A stretch of 7,310 nucleotides of DNA from an uncultured Campylobacter sp. (GCF_938018035.1 NZ_CALIJF010000364.1:1-7310); one strand, 5' to 3'; counted from the first letter of the stretch, positions 1-5,176 are shown. Notes: a model not told the origin generated them from the sequence alone. Numbers and translations: made by a program.

Positions 1-100
1 AGCTTGCGGCGACGAAATCGCCCGTGACCTTCTCCTCGCGAAAATACGCGACGCAGAGCATGATGTGAACTGCGAGTGAAAATTTTATACCTACCTGCAT
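1..100 (-). CDS. Rrf2-family transcriptional regulator, N-terminal part (cut by window edge)
   Basis: Only the first 33 codons are present; the gene continues past the left edge. The translation begins MQVGIKFSLAVHIMLCVAYF and continues REEKVTGDFVAAS, the typical start of a YwnA-type Rrf2 winged-helix repressor (hydrophobic helix 1 'FSLAVHI', then 'EEKVT.DF.A.S' leading into the recognition helix). The ATG at 98-100 is preceded by AAGG (107-110) about 6 nt away. Rrf2 proteins are dimeric DNA-binding repressors that sense redox state, Fe-S status or electrophiles, usually through cysteines located further on and not visible here. In Bacillus subtilis the Rrf2 gene ywnA neighbours the NmrA-like gene ywnB; the same pairing is seen here with the oxidoreductase at 181-816. 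Its own promoter is unclear. A TAAAAT at 151-156 (minus strand) is one candidate, which would put the 126-146 hairpin at the very start of its mRNA. Confidence 0.75.
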   Translation of the reverse strand, partial: MQVGIKFSLAVHIMLCVAYFREEKVTGDFVAAS

Positions 101-121
101 AGCCGACCTTGATTTAAATTT

Positions 122-146
122 AAAACCGCACGTTAGTTTTGTGCGG
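122..146 (-). terminator. Rho-independent terminator after the cupin/oxidoreductase unit
   Basis: A perfect 6-bp GC-rich stem (CCGCAC 126-131, GTGCGG 141-146) with a 9-nt loop is followed, on the minus strand, by TTTTAAATTT. It lies about 35 nt past the oxidoreductase stop codon and ends only about 22 nt before the Rrf2 start codon. It therefore separates the two genes transcriptionally, or acts as a leaky barrier so that the regulator is made by read-through. Confidence 0.6.
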
Positions 147-180
147 CGTTATTTTAGCTAAATTACGCAAAATTTTAAGC

Positions 181-816
181 TCACGCTCTCTCGCCGACGG
201 CGGTAAAGCGCTTTTGCACGAAGGCGCCGTTTTTTAGCTCGTCTATGACCGCAAGCGCTAGGTCTGCGTAGCTGATGTAGCTCTCGTTTTTGGAGTTTAG
301 TATTAGATTATCGCTGCCAAGGACGTATTTGCCCGTGCGAGCGCCATTTGCGTCGTAGTCTCCGGCAGGCGAGACGTATGTCCATAGCACGTCGCTTCTG
401 TCTTTTAGCTCAAAAAACGACTCCGCCGTAGCCTTAGCGACGCCCATGTACCCAGCAGGAAAGCTTGGCGTATCCATAACCATCGTCTGCTTATCGTCCA
501 CGTATAGCGTACCCGCGCCGCCGATGACTAGTAGTCTCGTTTTCGTACCGCTAAGCGCGTCTGCAAGGTGTTTTGCTACCTTTTTATGAAGCCCAAATGT
601 TTCGGGCGTCCAAGCCGCAAATGCGCTGATAACAGCGTCAAAGCCAGCTAGATCGGTCTTTGTTAGTTCAAAAATATCTTTGTAGACTACTTTAACGTCG
701 CCGTTTTTATACTCTTTGTTTCGCACGATCGCCGTGACGTCATAGCCTTGTTTTAGGACCTCTTTTACTAAATTTACGCCTGTTTTGCCGTTTGCACCTA
801 TGATTGCTATTTTCAT
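181..816 (-). CDS. NAD(P)H-binding oxidoreductase, NmrA/YwnB-like atypical short-chain dehydrogenase
   Basis: A 211-residue protein of one Rossmann domain, the usual length for this family. The dinucleotide-binding loop GANGKTG (GxxGxxG) is at residues 7-13, followed by a beta-2 strand ending in 'VTAIVRN' (27-33). The Arg after that strand suggests a preference for NADP(H). 'LLVIGGAGTLYVD' (95-107) and 'ISYADLALAVIDE' (181-193) are the family signatures of the mid-domain strand and the C-terminal helix. The classical Tyr-x-x-x-Lys SDR catalytic pair is not evident, as expected for NmrA-like proteins, which may sense redox state or reduce quinones and other electrophiles. It is cytoplasmic. 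The ATG at 814-816 has AAGGA (822-826) 5 nt upstream. It lies 126 nt downstream of the cupin gene on the same strand, probably sharing its repressed promoter, and ends at the 126-146 terminator. The exact substrate is unknown. Confidence 0.85.
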   Translation of the reverse strand: MKIAIIGANGKTGVNLVKEVLKQGYDVTAIVRNKEYKNGDVKVVYKDIFELTKTDLAGFDAVISAFAAWTPETFGLHKKVAKHLADALSGTKTRLLVIGGAGTLYVDDKQTMVMDTPSFPAGYMGVAKATAESFFELKDRSDVLWTYVSPAGDYDANGARTGKYVLGSDNLILNSKNESYISYADLALAVIDELKNGAFVQKRFTAVGERA

Positions 817-942
817 TGTTTTCCTTTAAATTTGATTTGTTTGATCGCACAACCGCTGCGCTCGCCCCGCAGGGCGCGTCTTGCCCGCCGCACGGTTTAA
901 AATTTACACCCGCGCTTTGTCACATGCTTGTCTTGCGAAATT

Positions 943-1317
943 TTACAGCCAGCTGGGCTTCACATCGTCGTTTATCACGCCGTCGCCATTAGTATACTGC
1001 TCCAGGCTGCCGCGTTTGGTCTGTATACAGATAAACTTCATCCCCTGCGCTCCCGCCTTGAAGCATCTTTTGCCTGCCGGATCGATGCGGATCGCGTCAC
1101 CCTCGCTGACCGCCGTCTCCTCGCCGTCGATAAAAAGCGTACCGCCGCCTTTTAACACCAAGTAAAGCTCCTCGTTTTGCTTGTGCGAATGCACGAACGG
1201 CACGCTCACGTTTGCGGGAAGCTCGTTGATAGAGAGCTCACAGCCGCTTAAGCCTAGAGCGTCTTTTAGCTCGACTCTCGGCGCATTTTTCGTTGAAACA
1301 ATCTTGTAGTTTGACAT
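943..1317 (-). CDS. Small single-domain cupin protein
   Basis: A 124-residue protein with one conserved beta-barrel cupin domain (about residues 30-105). Cupin motif 1 is clear: 'PFVHSHKQNEELYLVLKGGG' (40-59) supplies metal-ligand candidates H43, H45 and E49/E50. Motif 2, 'GDAIRIDPAG' followed by KRCFKAG, keeps the Gly and PxG of the consensus, but the expected His ligand is Cys85. This could be an alternative metal ligand, a reactive cysteine, or loss of the site. Small cupins of this kind are metal-dependent oxygenases, isomerases or binding proteins; the substrate cannot be read from sequence. The start at 1315-1317 is set by a very good AAGGAGA Shine-Dalgarno (1323-1329) 5 nt upstream. 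It is the first gene after the operator-flanked promoter at 1372-1400 and is followed on the same strand by the NmrA-like oxidoreductase, so a joint redox-stress role is inferred. Confidence 0.85.
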   Translation of the reverse strand: MSNYKIVSTKNAPRVELKDALGLSGCELSINELPANVSVPFVHSHKQNEELYLVLKGGGTLFIDGEETAVSEGDAIRIDPAGKRCFKAGAQGMKFICIQTKRGSLEQYTNGDGVINDDVKPSWL

Positions 1318-1338
1318 CTTTGTCTCCTTAAATTTTTT

Positions 1339-1361
1339 GTTGTAATGCTATAAATTACAAC
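1339..1361. promoter_or_regulatory. Operator 1: perfect 8-bp inverted repeat downstream of the cupin promoter
   Basis: GTTGTAAT (1339-1346) and ATTACAAC (1354-1361) are perfect inverted arms around a 7-nt spacer. The site covers roughly +4 to +26 of the transcript predicted from the minus-strand promoter, where a bound dimeric repressor would block initiation or early elongation. It has the same overall length and spacer as the second site at 1388-1410. The nearby Rrf2 protein is a candidate binder, but no copy was seen in front of the Rrf2 gene itself, so a trans-acting MarR/HxlR- or TetR-type repressor is equally possible. Confidence 0.65.
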
Positions 1362-1371
1362 TGATGAGCGA

Positions 1372-1400
1372 AGTATAATAAAATTTTGTTATAATGTCAA
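1372..1400 (-). promoter_or_regulatory. Sigma70 promoter for the cupin-oxidoreductase genes
   Basis: On the minus strand TTGACA (1395-1400) and TATACT (1372-1377) are separated by 17 nt, one mismatch from the consensus -35/-10 pair at ideal spacing. A full -35 is uncommon in Campylobacter, where many promoters lack one. The predicted transcript starts near 1365, giving a leader of about 48 nt before the cupin ATG. Operator 2 overlaps the -35 and operator 1 lies just past the start point, so this strong promoter is probably kept off by a repressor. Confidence 0.75.
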
Positions 1401-1410
1401 GAGTTACAAC
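1388..1410. promoter_or_regulatory. Operator 2: imperfect copy overlapping the -35 box
   Basis: GTTATAAT (1388-1395) and GTTACAAC (1403-1410) form inverted arms matching at 6 of 8 positions, around a 7-nt spacer. This is the same 8-7-8 architecture and nearly the same arm sequence as the site at 1339-1361. The two centres are 49 bp apart. The site covers the minus-strand -35 hexamer and ends 15 nt before the candidate plus-strand -35 at 1425, so it could influence both divergent promoters. Confidence 0.55.
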
Positions 1411-1424
1411 AGAAATTCCAAAAT

Positions 1425-1453
1425 TTGACGCAAAATTTAAAATCAACTAAAAT
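1425..1453 (+). promoter_or_regulatory. Candidate sigma70 promoter for the ABC membrane-domain gene
   Basis: TTGACG (1425-1430) and TAAAAT (1448-1453) are separated by 17 nt on the plus strand. The start point would be near 1460, about 20 nt ahead of the ATG at 1481. The match is good, but AT-rich Campylobacter spacers produce such pairs by chance. Confidence 0.45.
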
Positions 1454-1480
1454 CCGCGCGATTTTAACCAAAGGAATTTT

Positions 1481-2356
1481 ATGCAAAATAGCGCATTTAA
1501 GACGCTAACGCTCATCGCAAAGAAAAATTTTAAAAAGCTGTTCTTGACGTTTAGCCTGGTTTTAGCGGAAAACGGACTGTTTCTCGTCTATCCCGTACTA
1601 GCCGGCATAGCCATAAACGCCATCGTAGCCGGCGACACGATTTTGGCGCTTAGCTACTCGGGCTTGGTGTTTGTCGGCTGGGGACTTGGCTCGATTAGGC
1701 GGCGTGTGGATACGCAGGTATTTACTAAGATATATGCAGGACTTGCCGTAAGCGTGATAATGAACGAAAAAAGAGCCGCAAAAGACGAAAGCGCCGTAAT
1801 CGCAAGAGCAAATTTATCTCGCGAATTTGTGGATTTTTTCGAGCAGCATTTTCCCGTGTTTTTTACCTCGGTCGTCTCGATTTTCGGCTCGGCGATCATG
1901 CTTTTATTTATCGAGTTCTACGTGGGTTTGGCTGTTTTTGCCCTGCTCGCGATTTTTGGAGTTTTGCTACCCAAATACATCGCCAAAAACGATCGCTTGT
2001 ATCTAAAGCTAAACAACCAGCTAGAGTGCGAAGCCAGACGCATAAGCGTAGGCGATGAGCGCACGCTAAAGCGCCACTACGACGTGCTATCAAAGCTTCG
2101 TATCCGCATCTCAAACAGAGAAGCGATGAGCTTTTTTATCATCGGCGCGAGCGCGGCGGCGATTTTTAGCTTGGCGATATTTTTGCTCTCAAGCAAGCAG
2201 GCAAACGCGGGCCACATCTACTCGGTGCTTACCTATCTTTGGACGTTTGCGATCAGCCTTGATGACGCGCCGAGGCTGATAGAGGAGTTTAGCAAACTAA
2301 AAGACATCGGCAAGCGCGTAAACATCGAGTTAGAGGGAGATTTGGCTAAAATTTAA
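1481..2356 (+). CDS. Orphan ABC-exporter six-transmembrane domain protein (ABC_membrane_3-like)
   Basis: A 291-residue inner-membrane protein resembling the stand-alone 'ABC transporter six-transmembrane domain' family. Hydrophobic segments lie at about residues 20-43, 53-71, 125-145, 146-166, 216-237 and 244-262. Long charged stretches at 73-124 and 167-214 fit the intracellular loops of a type IV exporter fold. The end, 'LTYLWTFAISLDDAPRLIEEFSKLKDIGKRV' (250-280), is the most family-like part. No nucleotide-binding domain follows: there is no Walker A, ABC signature or Walker B in the protein or elsewhere in the window. It therefore either pairs with an ATPase encoded elsewhere or works without one. 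The start ATG is 5 nt after AAGGA (1471-1475). It is divergent from the cupin unit and lies 53 bp before the CDF transporter gene, which has its own promoter. The substrate is unknown. Confidence 0.75.
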   Translation: MQNSAFKTLTLIAKKNFKKLFLTFSLVLAENGLFLVYPVLAGIAINAIVAGDTILALSYSGLVFVGWGLGSIRRRVDTQVFTKIYAGLAVSVIMNEKRAAKDESAVIARANLSREFVDFFEQHFPVFFTSVVSIFGSAIMLLFIEFYVGLAVFALLAIFGVLLPKYIAKNDRLYLKLNNQLECEARRISVGDERTLKRHYDVLSKLRIRISNREAMSFFIIGASAAAIFSLAIFLLSSKQANAGHIYSVLTYLWTFAISLDDAPRLIEEFSKLKDIGKRVNIELEGDLAKI

Positions 2357-2360
2357 GCGC

Positions 2361-2377
2361 TTTTTTTGGGGTATAAT
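2361..2377 (+). promoter_or_regulatory. Promoter of the CDF zinc transporter gene
   Basis: A run of seven T's followed by GGGG leads directly into a perfect TATAAT (2372-2377), the T-rich-plus-extended -10 form typical of Campylobacter housekeeping promoters, with no clear -35. The transcript would start near 2384, giving a leader of about 26 nt. No metal-regulator palindrome was recognised next to it. Confidence 0.65.
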
Positions 2378-2409
2378 GTACCTAAAATTTATCGAAAAAC
2401 GAGGTCAAA

Positions 2410-3366
2410 ATGCACGAAAATCACGCCCATCACGAGCATTCGCACACGTCAAATAAAATTGTTTTGAGAAATTCCTTCCTTATAATATCCGCTTTTATGC
2501 TGATCGAGATTGCGGGCGGTTTCGCGACAAACTCGCTCGCCCTGCTCTCAGACGCCGGACACATGCTCTCGGACGCCGCGGCGCTCGGGCTTTCGCTGTT
2601 TGCGTTTAAATTCGGCGAACGCAAAGGCAATCTGCAAAAAACCTTCGGCTACAGGCGGATCGAAATTTTAACCGCGACGATAAACGCACTCGCCCTCGTC
2701 GCGATCGCCGTTTTGATCGTCATCGAAGCGGCGCGGCGATTCCAAAACCCGCCCGAAGTAGCCACCGCGGGTATGCTTGCCATCAGCACGCTGGGGTTCG
2801 CCGTAAACATCGTCGTGGCGCTTTATATGCTGCGCGGCGGCGACGTGAGAGAAAACGTCAATATGCGCGGCGCCTACCTACACGTACTGGGCGACGCTCT
2901 GGGCTCGGTGGGCGCGATCGCGGCGGCCGTGCTGATGATGTGCTTTGGCTGGGGCTGGGCGGATGCGGCGGCTAGCGTGCTCGTGGCCGCGCTCATCGTA
3001 AAAAGCGGCTGGGGCGTGCTAAAAGAGAGCCTAAACATCCTAATGGAGGGCTCGCCAAAGGGCGTGAGCCTGGACGCGCTCGTCGAGCAGATCAGGGGCG
3101 TGGACGGCGTGCTTTCGGTGCACGACCTGCACGTCTGGAGCATCACGAGCGGCGCAAACGCGCTCACGGCTCACATCGTAGTTAGCGGCGAGCTAAGCGT
3201 GCGCGAGGCGGAGCGGATCTTGCGCGAAATATCGCACGAAATGGAGCATCTGGGCATCACGCACACGACGTTACAGCTTGAAAGTAGCGATAACGATTGC
3301 GGCGGCGAGCTCATCTGCGAGGTGCGCTCTAGCGGCGCAGGCGGGCATTTGGGGCATAGTCATTAA
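2410..3366 (+). CDS. Cation diffusion facilitator family zinc/cadmium/cobalt efflux transporter (CzcD/ZitB type)
   Basis: A 318-residue inner-membrane proton antiporter, full length for the family. Six membrane helices fall at about 21-41, 46-66, 88-108, 119-140, 157-178 and 182-203. The transport site is intact: 'SDAGHMLSD' in helix 2 gives H51 and D55 (with D48), and 'HVLGDALGS' in helix 5 gives H158 and D162. This 2His-2Asp set is associated with Zn2+ (and Cd2+) specificity. The cytoplasmic dimerisation domain (about 210-292) has the family motifs 'HDLHVWSITSG' (238-248) and 'TLQLE' (287-291). Both ends are His-rich: HENHAHHEHSH at residues 2-12 and GGHLGHSH at the C-terminus, likely metal-collecting tails. 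The role is export of excess zinc from the cytoplasm. The ATG at 2410 follows GAGG (2401-2404). The gene is markedly GC-rich compared with the small membrane genes downstream. Confidence 0.93.
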   Translation: MHENHAHHEHSHTSNKIVLRNSFLIISAFMLIEIAGGFATNSLALLSDAGHMLSDAAALGLSLFAFKFGERKGNLQKTFGYRRIEILTATINALALVAIAVLIVIEAARRFQNPPEVATAGMLAISTLGFAVNIVVALYMLRGGDVRENVNMRGAYLHVLGDALGSVGAIAAAVLMMCFGWGWADAAASVLVAALIVKSGWGVLKESLNILMEGSPKGVSLDALVEQIRGVDGVLSVHDLHVWSITSGANALTAHIVVSGELSVREAERILREISHEMEHLGITHTTLQLESSDNDCGGELICEVRSSGAGGHLGHSH

Positions 3367-3441
3367 ATTTTGGATTTGGAATTTTGCTCAACTTATAGTT
3401 TTGAAATTTAGCTTGATTTGGAATTTAAAATTTGGTTCGAT

Positions 3442-3518
3442 TTTTAAATTTTAAAATTTTGCCCGCGCCGTGTAATTTCGGAATTTTGAAATTTCGAGAT
3501 TTTAAATTTTAAAATTTT
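3442..3518. repeat. Two copies of a 19-nt AT-only direct repeat
   Basis: TTTTAAATTTTAAAATTTT occurs identically at 3442-3460 and 3500-3518, 58 bp apart start to start, each preceded by GA. The word is largely self-complementary, so each copy is also an inverted repeat. Related words recur at 3527-3540, 3556-3569, 3833-3846 and 5714-5730, so this is probably part of the genome's general intergenic vocabulary. Confidence 0.6.
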
Positions 3519-3555
3519 ACGCTCGTTGTGAAATTTTAAATCCTTTCGCATGGCG

Positions 3556-3569
3556 GAATTTTAAAATTC
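3556..3569. repeat. Perfect 14-bp palindrome
   Basis: GAATTTTAAAATTC is exactly self-complementary. The flanks GC and GC extend it imperfectly by a few pairs (3553-3572, one mismatch). It could be a protein site or a weak cruciform, but words of this type are frequent in this spacer. Confidence 0.4.
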
Positions 3570-3964
3570 TGCTCCACAGACGCCGTTTCAAAATCAGGCG
3601 CCGCGCGCGCAAAATAGTAGAATTTTACGCAGCGGATCGTCGTACCATTCAAAACGGCGCCTATACGCATTTGCGGAATTTTCAAATTTGACTAGAACGG
3701 CAGGCTAGCAATCATGGCGAAATTTATCGGACGCACGGAGTGGTTTTAAATTTAGCCAAACGCCTTTCATTTTAATAGCGCTGAAATGACATAGCGCGCT
3801 ACATTTTTAATTTAGCCAGCATACCGCGCCGCTAAATTTTAAAATTCCACGCGCGAATTGAGCTGTAAATTGAGCCGCAAATTTAAACTGTGCATCAAAA
3901 TTTTGGCTAAATTCACTCATCAAATTTTCCTGCCGATTTGAGCCTGTTAAAAGCAAATTTGCCG

Positions 3965-3989
3965 TATAATCTCGCGAAATTTCAGGGAG
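3965..3989 (+). promoter_or_regulatory. Promoter and ribosome site module of the first small membrane gene
   Basis: TATAAT (3965-3970), then 13 nt, then AGGGAG (3984-3989), then the GTG start at 3995. The predicted transcript begins near 3977, giving a leader of about 18 nt. The -10 lies downstream of the alternative upstream TTG start at 3938, which rules that start out for this transcript. The same TATAAT-13 nt-SD layout recurs before the next two genes. Confidence 0.6.
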
Positions 3990-3994
3990 CCAAG

Positions 3995-4573
3995 GTGCGC
4001 AAAAACATAAAATACCTAATTTACAAGTTTCTTTTAGGCAATGTCTTTTTGGCAGTTTTTTTGATTTCATTTTACGTTGCTTCATTGCACCTCTCAAAAC
4101 TTTTAAATGTTGATATAATAGACCTTTTGAAGGGATATTTTTTATTCCCGGGCGATATTCGTCTGCCTTTTACGACGGTAATTCTTGAGTTATTTTCCTT
4201 CTATATCAGTAGCAGTTTGAGCGATTTTTATGTCAAAGGCATCGATCGTAAGTTAAATTTTATATTTTTCATCGCCTTTGCAACGATAGGAATTTTAGCC
4301 CTTACCGCCATTATTCTTATCGCAACATTCGGTTTTATGATATATGGTATGGATTTAGATAAAAAACTAATGGCAATTTTATCCGCCGCGGCATTATTCA
4401 TGGGCATCTGCTCAACGGTATATTTATTTCGCAAAAGCGATTACGAGCTCGGTAAATTTTTACAAATCATCAGCCGAAAAAGAAGCGGGGAGATCGATAA
4501 AAAACTATTCCCTATCTTGCTGCTTATTATATCTGCAACTTGGTTGGGCCTTATCTTTTTTGCATCTAGATAA
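3995..4573 (+). CDS. Small multi-pass membrane protein of unknown function (paralogue A)
   Basis: A 192-residue, strongly hydrophobic protein from the GTG at 3995. I do not recognise a family. About five membrane segments are visible, near residues 12-31, 57-76, 87-117 (long, possibly two), 124-145 and 170-190. The GTG is chosen because it follows AGGGAG by 5 nt and because the resulting N-terminus (IKYLIYKFLLG) aligns with the third gene of the cluster (IYFYKLLLG). A longer frame from TTG 3938 would start upstream of the promoter. It shares with the protein at 5177-5707 a nearly identical core, GIDxKLNFIFFIAFxTIG (82-99), and a second block, SDYELGKFLQ (148-157), then a Lys/Arg-rich stretch and IDKKL (167-171). 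No enzyme motif, signal peptidase site or metal-binding motif is apparent. The gene is visibly more AT-rich than the flanking CDF and ribD genes, which hints at acquisition or relaxed selection. Confidence 0.7.
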   Translation: MRKNIKYLIYKFLLGNVFLAVFLISFYVASLHLSKLLNVDIIDLLKGYFLFPGDIRLPFTTVILELFSFYISSSLSDFYVKGIDRKLNFIFFIAFATIGILALTAIILIATFGFMIYGMDLDKKLMAILSAAALFMGICSTVYLFRKSDYELGKFLQIISRKRSGEIDKKLFPILLLIISATWLGLIFFASR

Positions 4574-4694
4574 AGCTAAATGCCCAGTTTAAATTTCGTC
4601 CGTATGCGCTAAATTTAATAGGCGTAAATCACCCGCACGGCGCGACGGAATTTTAAGCACGAAATATTTTTTATCAAAATTTAAACCTACGCAT

Positions 4695-4718
4695 TATAAT
4701 TGCAAGAATTAAAAAGGA
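4695..4718 (+). promoter_or_regulatory. Promoter and ribosome site module of the second small membrane gene
   Basis: TATAAT (4695-4700), 13 nt, then AAGGA (4714-4718). The same layout and similar intervening bases (GAATT just before the ribosome site) occur at 5147-5170. An ATCAAAATTT word lies about 22 nt before the -10 here and about 25 nt before the -10 of the third gene. The Shine-Dalgarno is 12 nt from the ATG at 4731, longer than usual. Confidence 0.55.
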
Positions 4719-4730
4719 CGACAATCGGTT

Positions 4731-5114
4731 ATGAAAAAACATATATTAATCGCGATTTTAGGCTTACTTTGCGCCTTTATAGATATTAATTACATAGGTT
4801 TTCTTATCGCATTAAATTTGATGGTAGTCTTGGTTTGCGCCGCTTTTCCTTTTATGAAAAAGAATTATATATTTTTTCTACTGCTTGTCGTAAATTTAGC
4901 TTTGTATTTTAACGCTATCGACACTCCTTTTGAAAAGCCCGAGCTTTGGACTTATAGCATACCCACACTGGCAAATGCGACATATGTGCTAGTCGCTTTA
5001 GTTTATGCTTCGGGATTTGTCGCTTTTGTCCCGCTTGCGGCATACATCTGTTTTTTATACTCGCTCTGCGTCGTTGCTTGCGGCATACGTGAAAAATTTC
5101 AAAGCTTACGCTAA
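4731..5114 (+). CDS. Small membrane protein of unknown function
   Basis: A 127-residue, very hydrophobic protein beginning MKKHILIAILGLL. I do not recognise a family. Membrane segments lie at about residues 5-18, 20-40, 45-62 and 82-117 (the last long enough for two), with a short polar loop around 63-80 containing 'DTPFEKPELW'. The first two segments are separated only by 'DIN'. It ends with a short basic tail (IREKFQSLR), probably cytoplasmic. It shows no clear similarity to the paralogous proteins on either side, although the size class, AT-rich composition and upstream promoter layout match. The ATG at 4731 is the only in-frame start near the ribosome site: the codons between AAGGA and the ATG include no ATG, GTG or TTG in frame. 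It sits between the two paralogues, 157 bp after one and 62 bp before the other, all on the same strand. Confidence 0.65.
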   Translation: MKKHILIAILGLLCAFIDINYIGFLIALNLMVVLVCAAFPFMKKNYIFFLLLVVNLALYFNAIDTPFEKPELWTYSIPTLANATYVLVALVYASGFVAFVPLAAYICFLYSLCVVACGIREKFQSLR

Positions 5115-5146
5115 ATTTGCGATCAAAATTTTAAGCTGCTATTGCG

Positions 5147-5170
5147 TATAATTTCGCAGAATTTTAAGGA
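5147..5170 (+). promoter_or_regulatory. Promoter and ribosome site module of the third small membrane gene
   Basis: TATAAT (5147-5152), 13 nt, then AAGGA (5166-5170), then the ATG at 5177. The surrounding bases GCGTATAATTTCGC resemble CCGTATAATCTCGCG before the paralogue at 3995, so the regulatory module appears to have been duplicated along with the gene. Confidence 0.6.
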
Positions 5171-5176
5171 TTGCGT

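Larger units (their letters stand above)
3367..3964. other. Long gene-free spacer rich in AT palindromes
   Basis: About 600 bases without a convincing gene. It is dominated by short words built from AAATTT/TTTAAA and GGAATTTT. It contains a 19-nt direct repeat (3442-3460 and 3500-3518), a perfect 14-bp palindrome (3556-3569), a pair of GGCGCC sites (3597-3602, 3656-3661) and an imperfect 12-bp tandem repeat (about 3849-3884). A 37-codon minus-strand frame at 3807-3920 has an AGGA-type ribosome site but is probably fortuitous. No clear terminator for the CDF gene was found. The -10 of the next gene begins at 3965. Confidence 0.6.

Noticed and set aside
863..876. GC-rich hairpin (CGCCC, 4-nt loop, GGGCG) between cupin and oxidoreductase genes as a terminator
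   Set aside because: The stem is only 5 bp and no T-run follows on the minus strand, so the two genes may still be cotranscribed.
804..1165. Plus-strand frames opposite the cupin gene and its downstream spacer
   Set aside because: They are antisense shadows of the cupin gene; no promoter or ribosome site supports them.
1339..1361. The perfect inverted repeat read as a terminator
   Set aside because: The arms are AT-rich, the repeat sits between a strong promoter and its first gene, and a second copy of the same architecture overlaps the -35, which fits an operator better.
3367..3964. CRISPR array or insertion-sequence remnant in the long spacer
   Set aside because: Repeats are short, AT-only and irregularly spaced, with no unique spacers of constant length, no terminal inverted repeats with target duplication, and no transposase fragment recognisable.
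3938..3994. Longer version of the first small membrane gene starting at TTG 3938
   Set aside because: The TATAAT promoter (3965-3970) lies downstream of it, there is no ribosome site before it, the extra 19 residues are not hydrophobic like the paralogue's N-terminus, and GTG 3995 has AGGGAG and aligns with the paralogue.
3807..4097. 96-codon minus-strand frame overlapping the first small membrane gene
   Set aside because: Most of it lies opposite a better-supported gene and its product has no recognisable features; only the 37-codon distal part was kept as a weak finding.
5171..5176. TTG start two codons upstream of the third small membrane gene
   Set aside because: It directly abuts AAGGA with no spacing; ATG 5177 has proper 6-nt spacing and aligns with the paralogue.
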